Assembly: GCF_028689845.1 (NCBI RefSeq)
Contig: NZ_JAQVCH010000006.1
Coordinates: forward strand, 1 to 64,000
Direction of reading: 5' to 3'
From: Flavobacterium sp.
GTDB taxonomy: Bacteria > Bacteroidota > Bacteroidia > Flavobacteriales > Flavobacteriaceae
DNA length: 64,000 bases
Below the pieces are notes generated by a model. It was not told the origin of the DNA. It searched no databases and was given only the letters and a program-made list of their open reading frames with translations. This document shows positions 53,403 through 61,927 of this stretch, in pieces. Every line of letters begins with the position of its first letter. Position 1 is the first letter of the stretch. The position numbers and the translations under genes were made by a program.

Positions 53403-55298
53403 ATGGCAAAGCAATTAGAAATATTTGATTTATTTAATCAACCCGAGTATTTTATTTTTTCTGAACTATTCCCCGATACAGAATCAGACGAAATAGAGTA
53501 TAAATCAGCTCACGGTGGTTTTCCTCACGACTTTTGGAAAACGTATTCAGCTTTTGCAAATACAGGTGGTGGTGTAATTGTATTAGGGGTAAAAGAAAAA
53601 AACAATCAATTTTCTTTTGATGGTTTAGAAGAAGAATTAATCGTAAAATATCAAAAAGAGTTTTGGAATGGTGCTAACAATCCTAGTACAATTTCTAAAA
53701 ATCTGCTAAAAAATGAAGATGTAAAGCAATATGTTGTTGAAGGTAAAAAAATAATTGCGTTTAATATTCCGCCAGCTGATAGAAACTCTAAACCAATTTA
53801 CTTAACAACAAATCCATTTAAAAACACTTACAAAAGAAACTATGAAGGCGATTACACTTGTAAAGATGAGGAAGTAAGAAGAATGTTAGCAGATGCAGAT
53901 TTATCATTCAGTCCTGATAGCAGAATACTAGAAAATTACTCATTAGATGATATTGATTTACCTTCATTAAAACAATTTAGACAACTATTTGCTTCTTTAA
54001 AACCAACCCATACTTGGTTGACATTAGAAGATATTCCATTTTTAGAGCAATTAGGAGGGTACAGAAAAGATAGAAAAACAAAAAAAGAAGGTTTTACTAT
54101 TGCAGGTATGGTTATGTTTGGTAAGTATTTAAGTATTACTGATGAAGAATGTTGTCCTAAATTTTTCCCTGATTTTAGAGAATTACTTGCGGAAAATGAT
54201 GACACTCGCTGGTCAGATAGGATTTATCCTGATGGTACTTGGGAATGTAATTTATTTCAGTTTTACAAGTTGGTTTATCCAAAACTTATATCAAGATTAC
54301 CAAAACCATTTCAACTTATAAAAGGACAAAGACAAGATGAAACGCCTGCACATACTGCTTTAAGAGAAGCTTTTGTTAATGCTTTAATACATTCTGACTA
54401 CAGTGCTCCAGGTAGTATAATTATTGAATGCAGAGCAGAATCTTTTACGTTTACCAATCCAGGTACATTATTAGTTACTTTATCACAGTTTTATAATGGT
54501 GGAATAAGTCAATGTAGAAATACAAACATTCAAAAGATGTTTTTAATGATAGGTAGTGCTGAAAAAGCAGGTAGTGGTGTAAGTAAAATAATTTCAGGTT
54601 GGGTATCTGCCCATTGGAGAAGACCTTATGTTTCTATTGCCACTGAACCTGATAGAGTTATCCTTGAAATGCCAATGTTTAGTGTGATTCCAGAAAACAC
54701 ATTATCAGAATTAAAAAAACTTTTTGGTGAATCTGTTGAAGCATTAGGTAAAGATGAATTAGCAGCTTTAGCAGTTTGTCATATTGAAGGAGATGTAACT
54801 AATTCTAAATTACAATATAACATTGACAAGCATAAATCTGATATAACTAAACTGTTACAAGATTTATGTAAAAATGGTTATTTAGTATCAGAAAATAAAA
54901 GTCGATGGACTACTTATCACCTTAATACTGATTTTAATTCAAACTCGCATTATTCTAAAAATGATGATAGCTTAAATGATGATAGCTCAAATAATGCAAG
55001 CTCAACTAAATTAATGTCAGATAAGGATTTAGTTAACTCGTCAAAAGATTCAAAAACAAATGATGATAGCTCAAATGATGATAGCTCAATTATTAAAACA
55101 ATAACGAAATTACAATCAGAAATTATAGAAGCTTGTTCTGGTGAATATATTTCAATAGAAGAAATTGCAGAAAAAGTTCAACGTTCAAATAGTCATTTAA
55201 AAAATAAAATTGTACCTGAAATGGTAAAAGCAGGCTTATTAATTCGATTACACACAAAAATAACTCATCCTGATCAAAAGTACATTTCAAAGAAATAA
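53403..55298 (+). CDS. AlbA_2/Schlafen-type ATP-binding protein with Asp/Ser repeats
   Basis: 631 aa. N-terminal AlbA_2 domain (EIEYKSAHGGF, YSAFANTGGGVIVLGVKE, TYKRNYEGDY) to about residue 160; HATPase_c_4 part (HTALREAFVNALIHSDY, FTNPGTL, AEKAGSGVSKII) at about 320-400. A linker around 515-570 carries repeated NDDSS units, then a winged helix to the end. It starts 74 bp after the endonuclease gene and may be an accessory of the restriction operon or an independent defence/regulatory gene. A paralogue of the same class is in element 1 at 6426-7805. Confidence 0.8.
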   Translation: MAKQLEIFDLFNQPEYFIFSELFPDTESDEIEYKSAHGGFPHDFWKTYSAFANTGGGVIVLGVKEKNNQFSFDGLEEELIVKYQKEFWNGANNPSTISKNLLKNEDVKQYVVEGKKIIAFNIPPADRNSKPIYLTTNPFKNTYKRNYEGDYTCKDEEVRRMLADADLSFSPDSRILENYSLDDIDLPSLKQFRQLFASLKPTHTWLTLEDIPFLEQLGGYRKDRKTKKEGFTIAGMVMFGKYLSITDEECCPKFFPDFRELLAENDDTRWSDRIYPDGTWECNLFQFYKLVYPKLISRLPKPFQLIKGQRQDETPAHTALREAFVNALIHSDYSAPGSIIIECRAESFTFTNPGTLLVTLSQFYNGGISQCRNTNIQKMFLMIGSAEKAGSGVSKIISGWVSAHWRRPYVSIATEPDRVILEMPMFSVIPENTLSELKKLFGESVEALGKDELAALAVCHIEGDVTNSKLQYNIDKHKSDITKLLQDLCKNGYLVSENKSRWTTYHLNTDFNSNSHYSKNDDSLNDDSSNNASSTKLMSDKDLVNSSKDSKTNDDSSNDDSSIIKTITKLQSEIIEACSGEYISIEEIAEKVQRSNSHLKNKIVPEMVKAGLLIRLHTKITHPDQKYISKK

Positions 55299-55411
55299 AT
55301 TTATATTACCTCATTCATCTGCACAAAAATTGCTCCTAGTCCAAGTATTCCTAGCATCAATTATTTGTTTGCTTCATTTCGTTAATAATTATTCAATCAA
55401 TTTTAAATAAA

Positions 55412-56002
55412 TTAAAATAATCTCAATTGATATGGTACATTATATTTTGTACAATATTTTATTCTAAATTCATTCCAATCATTGCACTCAATCATTAAAT
55501 CTATTGCTTGATTAATAAATATCTCCAAATTCATTCTTGATTCTGTAGTTAGATGTTGATGATGTTTATTTTTTCTTATACCTGGCAATATATATGGATT
55601 TATTATTCTTAGTAATGGTAATACTTCATTAGAAAATCTGTAATAAATAATTTCATTTGTATATCTACCAACTTTCCATTTTTTATGCGAAATAGGATTT
55701 TCATATGGCCAAGAATTTAATCTGTAAATCTGTTGATAGTATTCCTGTTTAAATATTACCTTGTAATCGGATGGTTCTCTTAAAATTTGATTGTCTAAAT
55801 GCTTTACTTTCCAAATGTCCTCAATTGAAGATAATAATCTTCTTTTTTCATTTTCTGCATCAAGCTCTTTGTCAGAGAACTTATCTTTAACTAAAGACTC
55901 TGTCTGTTCTAGTATAAATCTTTTTAAAGATTCGTTGTTTTTGGTTTCTTGTAATTGCTTTTGCTTAAGCAATTCATCATCTGAGATAATTGTCTTCTTC
56001 AT
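55412..56002 (-). CDS. P63C-domain protein
   Basis: 196 aa. The C-terminal 110 residues match the phage P63C domain: FKQEYYQQIYRLNSWPYE, GRYTNEIIYYRFSNEVLPLLRIINP, NKHHQHLTTESRMNLEIFINQAIDLM. P63C occurs in phage and element proteins, often as a C-terminal module of antirepressors; the activity is unknown. The first 70 residues are charged and helical. It follows the HTH-ImmA gene by 4 bases, so the pair is one operon. Confidence 0.75.
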   Translation of the reverse strand: MKKTIISDDELLKQKQLQETKNNESLKRFILEQTESLVKDKFSDKELDAENEKRRLLSSIEDIWKVKHLDNQILREPSDYKVIFKQEYYQQIYRLNSWPYENPISHKKWKVGRYTNEIIYYRFSNEVLPLLRIINPYILPGIRKNKHHQHLTTESRMNLEIFINQAIDLMIECNDWNEFRIKYCTKYNVPYQLRLF

Positions 56003-56006
56003 TTTA

Positions 56007-57239
56007 TTAACTGTAAATTGTATTTCTAATTTTTTTTATATGGTCTGAAAATGAAGTACCATTTTCAAAGTCATGTTGTAACTTAGACTTTAATTTCTTA
56101 ATGTCTGGATTGTGTTTTTTTGCTCTTCCCCATGCGTATTTATCTGTTTTAGGTGCATCATAGGCATTAAAAACATACACAAAACTAGGATCTATATTAT
56201 TATTTAAAGCGTAACTTCTGACTAGATTATCATTATTAATAAATAATGAAGATTCAATAGTCTTAGATTTAGAAAATAAATATTCACGTGCAAAGTCATC
56301 AGCAGCTTTTTCTAATGGTGATATACTATCTAATCCTAATTCTTTTGAAATATGTGGATCAGAAATTTTTATATCTTCCCAATCAAAAAGGACATGATAA
56401 AGTTCATGAATCAACCCAAACCATAAAGTTGGGTAGAAACCAACATAATCAGTTAAAGCGATACATGGTTTATCATTAATTGTAAAAGTAGCACCTCTAA
56501 CATGGACTGATGGGAAAGAAGGCACAATAACAACTGTAATTCCAATATTAAAAAGTTGCTTTATTACTTTGATTAAACCATTTTCAACATCCATTGATTG
56601 CCATCTTATACTTGGGAAATATTCAATCAAATTTTCTCTGTTGTAAATATTTGGGTTTCTTAGCTCTATACATTTCTGCTCAGCTAAATATATCCAATTA
56701 TTTAAACTACAATTACTTTTAGCACGTTTTCCTGCACTAAAGGCTATACTTATATTAGGTTCTTTATATTCAAAAATAGACCTTAAGCCAAAGTAATTGC
56801 AAATTGAATTATTAATCTCGGTGTAATTAGTTAAAGTTTTTATAAGCCCAACTTTTCGTAATTCTGCTAAATCAAACTTTTCATTAATAAATTTCACTAA
56901 ATCACCAGAAACTATATCATTTAAACCAATCGCATGAACCTCTTGTACTTTTTCTAAATATAAATTAACAACTTCATCTAATTGTATACCTAGAAAATTA
57001 GATAATTTAACAAGTTGTGTATAGTCTATCATTTTCTGTTCTCCGGTAATGATACCATCTAAACTTCTAGCAGACATTCCCATAATGTTTAATGCTGTTG
57101 TTTTAGGTATTTCAAGGCTTTCTAATCGGTTTAAAAAAAGCTCACTTAATGATTCCTTAACCTTTACTGGTTTAGGTTCAAAAAGTCTTTTTAGTATTTC
57201 GTCGCTATCGTGACTATTGTATTGCATAAGATGTATCAA
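56007..57239 (-). CDS. HTH plus ImmA/IrrE metallopeptidase fusion
   Basis: 410 aa. A HigA-like HTH lies at about 40-95 (EIPKTTALNIMGMSARSLDGIITGEQKMIDYTQLVKLSNFLG). A metallopeptidase domain has HELYH (278-282) in WFGLIHELYHVLFDWE and a downstream Glu in AADDFAREYLF. Such fusions act as self-processing repressors or as antitoxin-like proteins. Its partner P63C gene is directly downstream. A second ATG at residue 5 (57227) is a possible start. Confidence 0.85.
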   Translation of the reverse strand: MIHLMQYNSHDSDEILKRLFEPKPVKVKESLSELFLNRLESLEIPKTTALNIMGMSARSLDGIITGEQKMIDYTQLVKLSNFLGIQLDEVVNLYLEKVQEVHAIGLNDIVSGDLVKFINEKFDLAELRKVGLIKTLTNYTEINNSICNYFGLRSIFEYKEPNISIAFSAGKRAKSNCSLNNWIYLAEQKCIELRNPNIYNRENLIEYFPSIRWQSMDVENGLIKVIKQLFNIGITVVIVPSFPSVHVRGATFTINDKPCIALTDYVGFYPTLWFGLIHELYHVLFDWEDIKISDPHISKELGLDSISPLEKAADDFAREYLFSKSKTIESSLFINNDNLVRSYALNNNIDPSFVYVFNAYDAPKTDKYAWGRAKKHNPDIKKLKSKLQHDFENGTSFSDHIKKIRNTIYS

Positions 57240-57580
57240 TGTTTATACAAAAATAAGTTATATATCCTTATAAAACAAGGGTTTTTTAAAATAAAATGTA
57301 TCAATACAATCTTTTTTTTGTTAAGTAATGTCTTTGATGCAATACTCCCTAATTATTGTTTTTAAAGTTTATCAATTAAAATCATTACAAAGTATATGAT
57401 AAAATAAAATACAACATAAAACAGCAATTACGATTATCGACATAACCATAAATAAAAAAATAGGAACGCTATCGCTGACCTTTTTGCACCCACCCAACCC
57501 AACGCTCTGCCAACGCTCTAGTGGTTTTCTCCCAACGCCATAAGCACTTGTTTTTTCCCCAGCTGTGCAAAGCATTTTTT

Positions 57581-57621
57581 GCCTGTTTTATCTTTCCAAC
57601 CCAATCGCGCATAAAACAGGC
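57581..57621. repeat. Inverted repeat in module B
   Basis: GCCTGTTTTAT (57581-57591) and ATAAAACAGGC (57611-57621) are perfect 11-bp arms with a 19-base loop, flanked by T- and A-runs. Confidence 0.8.
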
Positions 57622-57693
57622 AAAAAAAGCCCTGCACTTTCCCAACGCTCGAAAAACAAAAGCTTCCCAACGCTAAAAACCACTCCCAAGCTA

Positions 57694-57804
57694 TTTTACA
57701 TAATGAAGGCAACATTATAGTTCAAAAAAAAGCGTTAATATTTTCGATGGTTTTTTTTTAGAACTATAATTTCATTATGTAAAATATCCGCTCAGCCAAC
57801 GCTC
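57694..57804. repeat. Inverted repeat with GCGTTGG motif in module B
   Basis: Arms at 57694-57723 and 57761-57784 pair (TTTTACATAATG.../...CATTATGTAAAA and ATTATAGTTC/GAACTATAAT). The adjacent minus-strand GAGCGTTGGCTGAGCGG matches module A at 6058-6074. Confidence 0.75.
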
Positions 57805-57942
57805 CCACCCAAAAGCGGTAAAGTATTTGCATTGTTTTTTGAAGATGCCATTACGTTTTTAAACAACATTTCTATTAGGTAAAAAATATCCATTCCAAAA
57901 GAAAAATCAGGCATCCTCAAAAATCAAATTTGCCCACAAGAG

Positions 57943-58120
57943 TATCGTTTTTTATTTGCCAGAAGAGTAGTAGTAAATTGCTTTTAAGCTGTCTTGATGC
58001 TAACCAATACTAAACAACAATTCCATAAAGAGAGAAAACAAATTTTCAACAGAACCTATGAAGCATCAAGCCAACAATAAAAGCAATCAGAAAAACTCGT
58101 TAAGCAAATAAAAAACGATA
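57943..58120. repeat. Large hairpin in module B
   Basis: TATCGTTTTTTATTTGC (57943-57959) and GCAAATAAAAAACGATA (58104-58120) are perfect reverse complements. Inner pairing includes AAATTGCTTTTA with TAAAAGCAAT and CTTGATGCT with AGCATCAAG. Module A has the same arrangement at 5595-5762. Confidence 0.85.
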
Positions 58121-58526
58121 TCCTTGTTTCGCTTCTGCCCACGCACTAGGTAAGTTCAGTTGGGGAAATCTTCCATTTCCCCAAACCCCTATGGATGCAA
58201 TTTTTTTTAAAATAATGCTAGAAATTTTTCACTCCGATTGACGAATAGCGGTAGGCATTATTTCAAAAAAAACAGCTCAAATTGAAGCTTATCCGAATGT
58301 TGGTTTTTGAATGGAAAGTTTAGGGCTTCCTTGCGATTATGGAATGGATAAAAAAACGATTATTCTTTTTTAGTTTGATTGGTGGTTATTCCGTACTTAT
58401 TTGCACCATAACTCCCATATAAGTCCGCATTATAGACAAATTAGTGCAAAATAAAAAACCCACTCTTTCGAATGGGTTTACTTTGCAACATTGCAGACTT
58501 TGCAAACTTGCAAACTGATGGTCTTT

Positions 58527-59330
58527 TTAGAATACTTCTTGAACTTTCATTGCGTTACCTGCATTGAATAAGTAGTAATTTCCGCTAACTTCTTGATAAA
58601 ATTCGATACCAACACAACCCAATACAGCAATATTTGAAGTTAAGGTTGGAGAACCTGGCAAAGAAGCAGTAATATCAATTAAAGAAGTTACAGCATTAAC
58701 AGGAGTATAAGCAGAATAAGCAATATCTGATAACTCATTTAAGATTGGTTCAGCTGGTTCATAAGCACTAGTAGCAGGATTATAAACAAAATCTGAAACA
58801 GCAGCTAAAGCGTTGATAATTCTAAAATGCGTTGCACCTGATGGAACATTTAAAAAACTTAAAGGATTAAAAGCAGGTAATGATAATGTACTTTCATTTC
58901 TATCAACTGTTGCAGTCAATGTAAATGGAGCACTAAGAATACCATTAAAAGAAATGTTTTTATTAAAATCCAATCCTTTCAAATATTGAGGTTGCTGCGA
59001 AATCAGAATAGCTCTTTGTCCTCTGGCTTCTGAACCATCTTCAATATTTATTTTTTTCATAATAGCAGTTAATCTACCTGTAAATTGACTATCAGTCATT
59101 TGTTTCATTAAAGCTGATAAAGCAATTCTAACAGATTTTCCTGCCATTGCACATGCTGCAAATTCAGACATGTTTTCACGAGTACGAACAAAACCAGGTG
59201 CAGTTTTAACTTGTTCTGCTGTTGGTCCTCCTTTTAATCCAGCAAAGTAACCTGTGTTACCTTTAATTTTAAAATGTCGAACTTCTCCAAGAGTTCCAAC
59301 ATACTTTACATGACCTTTTTGTCTTGCCAT
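58527..59330 (-). CDS. DUF6266 family protein near the right end of element 2
   Basis: 267 aa, the longest of the four. It starts MARQKGHVKYVGTLGEVRHF and keeps GLKGGP...APGFVRTRENMSEF and the C-terminal GVEFYQEVSGNYY. Identity to the cassette DUF6266 proteins is much lower than that between cassettes A and B. It is a single gene, without DUF5675 or holin-like neighbours, between module B and the nuclease gene. This mirrors the lone DUF6266 near the right end of element 0. Confidence 0.82.
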   Translation of the reverse strand: MARQKGHVKYVGTLGEVRHFKIKGNTGYFAGLKGGPTAEQVKTAPGFVRTRENMSEFAACAMAGKSVRIALSALMKQMTDSQFTGRLTAIMKKINIEDGSEARGQRAILISQQPQYLKGLDFNKNISFNGILSAPFTLTATVDRNESTLSLPAFNPLSFLNVPSGATHFRIINALAAVSDFVYNPATSAYEPAEPILNELSDIAYSAYTPVNAVTSLIDITASLPGSPTLTSNIAVLGCVGIEFYQEVSGNYYLFNAGNAMKVQEVF

Positions 59331-59420
59331 TTTTTTAAATTTTAAATTAATATTATTTCAAAAATTTTACTTAAATTTAACACGTAAAACATTGACAAAC
59401 AACATATTAAATAAAGCAAT

Positions 59421-59915
59421 GTGAAGCATTTTAACGCTAACGAAATAACAATCAAAAAAAACCTTCTTAAAATTATAAAGTTTGTTGATGGTGATGGTAT
59501 TATTTTAGAAGATATTATTTCAAAAAAAGAATTTGAAGTTAGATTTTTAGGTATAGATGCACCCGAAATTAATTATTGTAAAAAGATAAAACAAGATGAA
59601 AAAGAGTTACAACTTCCAGCTGCACTATTAATAAAATTGGGTTATTTATCATTTAACTTTTTAAAAGATCAAGTTAATTTGGGCGAATATTGCACATTAG
59701 TACAGGAGCAAAATAATTTAGTTGATAAATATGGTAGACATTTAGGCTATCTTATTTTAAATGATGGTAGAGTTTTAAACGAAATTATGATAAAAGAGGG
59801 CTATGCAAAGCCATATAACGAGGTTTTCTGTGAAATGCTTCCAATGTATCAAGAGTGGAATTTACAAGCTAAAAACAGCTTAAAAGGATTATATTCTTTA
59901 GTGAATAAATTTTAA
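59421..59915 (+). CDS. Staphylococcal-nuclease-like (TNase) protein
   Basis: 164 aa, GTG start. The SNase catalytic set is present: Asp23 in FVDGDGI, Arg41 in VRFLGIDAPE with Asp46 and Glu49, and Arg106 in DKYGRHLGYL. There is no signal peptide, so it acts inside the cell or is released by lysis. It is divergent from the DUF6266 gene and is the last gene of element 2 before the 11-bp repeats. It may process element DNA or attack foreign nucleic acid. Confidence 0.85.
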   Translation: MKHFNANEITIKKNLLKIIKFVDGDGIILEDIISKKEFEVRFLGIDAPEINYCKKIKQDEKELQLPAALLIKLGYLSFNFLKDQVNLGEYCTLVQEQNNLVDKYGRHLGYLILNDGRVLNEIMIKEGYAKPYNEVFCEMLPMYQEWNLQAKNSLKGLYSLVNKF

Positions 59916-59918
59916 AAT

Positions 59919-59941
59919 GATTGTAGACTAAATGTGGACTA
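59919..59941. repeat. Tandem 11-bp repeat, right end of element 2
   Basis: GATTGTAGACTA then AATGTGGACTA, matching the perfect pair at 41954-41975 inside the left end of the element. Probable integrase arm sites. Confidence 0.6.
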
Positions 59942-59954
59942 AAACTACAAATAA

Positions 59955-59992
59955 AAAACCCTAACTTACTGACTAACAGTGGTTAGGGTTTT
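59955..59992 (-). terminator. Terminator hairpin beside att-like repeat 3
   Basis: An 11-bp perfect stem AAAACCCTAAC/GTTAGGGTTTT, identical to that beside repeat 1 but with a different loop. On the minus strand it follows the repeat by 6 bp and ends in a T-run. Confidence 0.65.
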
Positions 59993-59998
59993 AATTAA

Positions 59999-60015
59999 GC
60001 GGAGAAAGAGGGATT
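59999..60015 (-). other. att-like repeat 3 (tRNA 3'-end-like)
   Basis: GCGGAGAAAGAGGGATT, identical over 17 bp to repeat 1. The right flank (TGTAACACC) does not form a tRNA T-loop. It marks the right end of element 2. Confidence 0.6.
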
Positions 60016-60196
60016 TGTAACACCTCTTTCAAGCCTTTAATTATAAGGCTTTATAACTTATTCAAAATGAGTGCACCGAATTGTGCACCTTTAAATTTAA
60101 ATCAATTTATTACTTGTATTGATAGTATCAAAATTAATGAATTGTAATTAAAATACCAATTAAATAGTTCAATATTTAGTACTGTTTGCTTGAAAT

Positions 60197-60400
60197 TTAT
60201 CCAATAATTAAAGGCTCTACTTGTTCATATTTTAAGCTAGTGTACTGGCAGAACTCTTCTATGCTCACAAACTCATTTTCAAGCTTTGAGAGGTCTTTTC
60301 TAATCTTTTGCAACAATCTTATGCTTTGACGGTAGGACTTGCCTGTAATGCGTTGTATGTCCTTTGGGTAGATGCATATGCGTTTGGGTTCTGTTCTCAT
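60197..60400 (-). CDS. Small HTH-like regulator of the DUF6266 cassette (copy B)
   Basis: 67 aa, strongly similar to the protein at 2256-2459 (CIYPKDIQRITGKSYRQS, KDLSKLENEF, IEEFCQY). The same length, orientation and distance to DUF6266 are kept. Conservation of this divergent pair at two loci supports a dedicated regulator. No named family. Confidence 0.65.
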   Translation of the reverse strand: MRTEPKRICIYPKDIQRITGKSYRQSIRLLQKIRKDLSKLENEFVSIEEFCQYTSLKYEQVEPLIIG

Positions 60401-60536
60401 ACTTTATCCTTGGTTATGACTTGGCTTTGAGTAGTCTTTGGGTTGGACTTGGGTTTACTTTTCAAAATTTAAAGTTACTGAAAAATATGTTTCCATTTAT
60501 GGGTGCAATTTACTTCAATTTTGATGGTGTTTTAAG

Positions 60537-60627
60537 TGTCATTTGTGTTGATATGTGACATTTATACCATTGATTGTCATATGGTATAGCTTCGTAGTGT
60601 GAATTTTTAGTTTAAGTGTAATATTTG
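60537..60627 (+). promoter_or_regulatory. Promoter/operator region of DUF6266 cassette B
   Basis: Dyads TGTCA...TGACA (60537-60560) and ATACCAT...ATGGTAT (60564-60587) precede a TAATATTTG box (60619-60627) that ends 83 bp before the DUF6266 start. Box position is the same as in copy A. Leader sequences of the two copies share TCGAAA and GCAACC blocks. The 310-bp gap holds no gene. Confidence 0.4.
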
Positions 60628-60710
60628 CCTTGAAATCAATCGAAAGGGTGGCAACCGAATGTGGATTGAGGGAGTGTGAAATTGATTTTTGAACTTAAAT
60701 TTTTGACATT

Positions 60711-61466
60711 ATGGCTAGACAGAAAGGCATAATTAAATTAAAAGGTACTATCGGGGATATTACCTTTTACAAAACCCAAGACGGACACTTAGCGAGAGAA
60801 AAAGGCGGTATTGACGCTAGTAGAATCAAGAGTGATCCTGCGTTTCAGAGAACGCGTGAGAATGGGGCTGAATTTGGCCGTGCAGGTGCTGCCGGAAAGA
60901 TTCTTAGAACTTCTTTGAGAGCATTGCTTTTAAATTCTGCTGATAGTAGAATGGTGAGCAGACTTACTCAAAGAATGGTGAAAGTTATCCAAGCGGATTT
61001 GGTTAGCGAAAGAGGTTTGCGGAATGTAATTGATGGTGAGGCGGAATTACTTGCTGGATTCGAGTTTAACATTCGTGGAAAGCTTGGAACAAGCTTGTAT
61101 GCACCTTTTGCGGGAGCAATTGACCGAGTAACGGGAGAAATCTCTGTTTCATTGGCTCCGTTTGTTCCAGCAAACATGATTGCAGCACCAACTGGAACGA
61201 CTCACTTTAAAATCATTTCTGCGGGAGCAGAAGTAGATTTTGAAGCTGAAACGTTTGTGGTGGAAAACTCTGAAACTGCTATTTTACCATGGGATGCAGC
61301 TCCAACAGTTGCCATCAACCAGGTGAATACTGTTACACCTAACAGTACCAAACCTTTGTTTTTGGCTCTTGGATTAGAGTTCTATCAAGAGGTGAATGGG
61401 CAAATGTATCCGTTGAAAAATGGAGCGTTTAATCCACTTTCTTTGGTGCAGGTAAGCGGTCTGTAA
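60711..61466 (+). CDS. DUF6266 family protein (cassette B)
   Basis: 251 aa, near-identical in its first 100 residues to the cassette A protein (MARQKGIIKLKGTIGDITFY, SDPAFQRTREN) and similar to the end (FYQEVNGQMYPLKNGAFNPLSL). Base usage is less AT-rich than in copy A, so the two copies have diverged in different backgrounds rather than arising from a recent duplication here. First gene of the operon; 35 bp to DUF5675. Confidence 0.85.
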   Translation: MARQKGIIKLKGTIGDITFYKTQDGHLAREKGGIDASRIKSDPAFQRTRENGAEFGRAGAAGKILRTSLRALLLNSADSRMVSRLTQRMVKVIQADLVSERGLRNVIDGEAELLAGFEFNIRGKLGTSLYAPFAGAIDRVTGEISVSLAPFVPANMIAAPTGTTHFKIISAGAEVDFEAETFVVENSETAILPWDAAPTVAINQVNTVTPNSTKPLFLALGLEFYQEVNGQMYPLKNGAFNPLSLVQVSGL

Positions 61467-61501
61467 TCAGTAGTTAGAATTTAAAATCATCGAATTTAAG
61501 T

Positions 61502-61909
61502 ATGGTTTTGCTTTTAACTAGAACTTATTTCCCTGAAGGAACAAATGGCAAACTCGAATGTGAGGGTCAATTGATTAGTTATACAATCGAATTACCTTGG
61601 AAGAATAATGAAAGGCGAGTTTCCTGTATTCCTGAAGGGGAATATTTTATAGAGAAGCGGTACAGTCAGAAGTTCAAATGGCATTTGCATGTGCTTGGAG
61701 TAGACAACAGAAGTTTGATTTTGTTTCATCCTGCTAATAATGCGTTAAAAGAATTAAATGGTTGTATTGCACCGGTAACGAAGTTATCGGGTCCAGGTTT
61801 AGGATTGTTATCGCGAAAAGCTTTTGAGAAACTAAAAGATCAAGTTTATAAAGCTTTAGATAGAAAAGAGTCTGTTTTATTGATTGTTCAATCGACCTAC
61901 CAGAAGTAG
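61502..61909 (+). CDS. DUF5675 family protein (cassette B)
   Basis: 135 aa. Same motifs as copy A (LTRTYFPEGTNGKLECEG, IELPWKNNERRVSCIPEGEY, LILFHPANNALKELNGCIAP) with a slightly longer C-terminus. The conserved His and Cys are kept. A cell-wall-active role is inferred from the family's phage associations, not shown here. Unlike copy A, it does not overlap the DUF6266 gene. Confidence 0.75.
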   Translation: MVLLLTRTYFPEGTNGKLECEGQLISYTIELPWKNNERRVSCIPEGEYFIEKRYSQKFKWHLHVLGVDNRSLILFHPANNALKELNGCIAPVTKLSGPGLGLLSRKAFEKLKDQVYKALDRKESVLLIVQSTYQK

Positions 61910-61915
61910 GTTTTA
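61895..61915 (+). terminator. Intercistronic hairpin, cassette B
   Basis: ACCTAC/GTAGGT stem with a CAGAA loop and a TTTT tail, overlapping the DUF5675 stop codon. Same position as the unrelated-sequence hairpin in copy A; likely a partial terminator. Confidence 0.5.
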
Positions 61916-61927
61916 ATACTTAGCCTT

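Larger units (their letters stand above)
57240..58526. other. Non-coding structured module B (inverted relative of module A)
   Basis: About 1.3 kb without a credible gene. The core (about 57390-58340) has six CCAACGC copies on the plus strand (GCGTTGG on the minus strand) and several inverted repeats. Read on the minus strand it aligns in blocks with module A. The rest (57240-57390, 58340-58526) is AT-rich and includes the upstream region of the HTH-ImmA gene. Open frames seen here overlap repeat arms and have no protein-like composition. Confidence 0.6.
41805..60015. mobile_element. Integrative element 2 (about 18.2 kb)
   Basis: Bounded by direct copies of the same repeat. A tyrosine recombinase sits at the left end, transcribed inward. 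Tandem AATGTGGACTA 11-bp repeats lie just inside the left end, and a matching pair with one variant copy lies just inside the right end. It carries HTH factors, a DUF3987 replication protein, a LlaJI-type restriction-modification operon, an AlbA_2 ATPase, an HTH-ImmA/P63C pair, a non-coding module, DUF6266 and a nuclease. No conjugation genes are seen. Confidence 0.6.

Noticed and set aside
54958..55090. Spaced GATGATAGCTCAAATG repeats as a CRISPR array
   Set aside because: They are in frame inside the AlbA_2 gene and encode an Asp/Ser-rich linker.
57372..57715. Two overlapping minus-strand open frames
   Set aside because: Both are in module B, cover repeat arms and GCGTTGG motifs, and read differently from the matching parts of module A.
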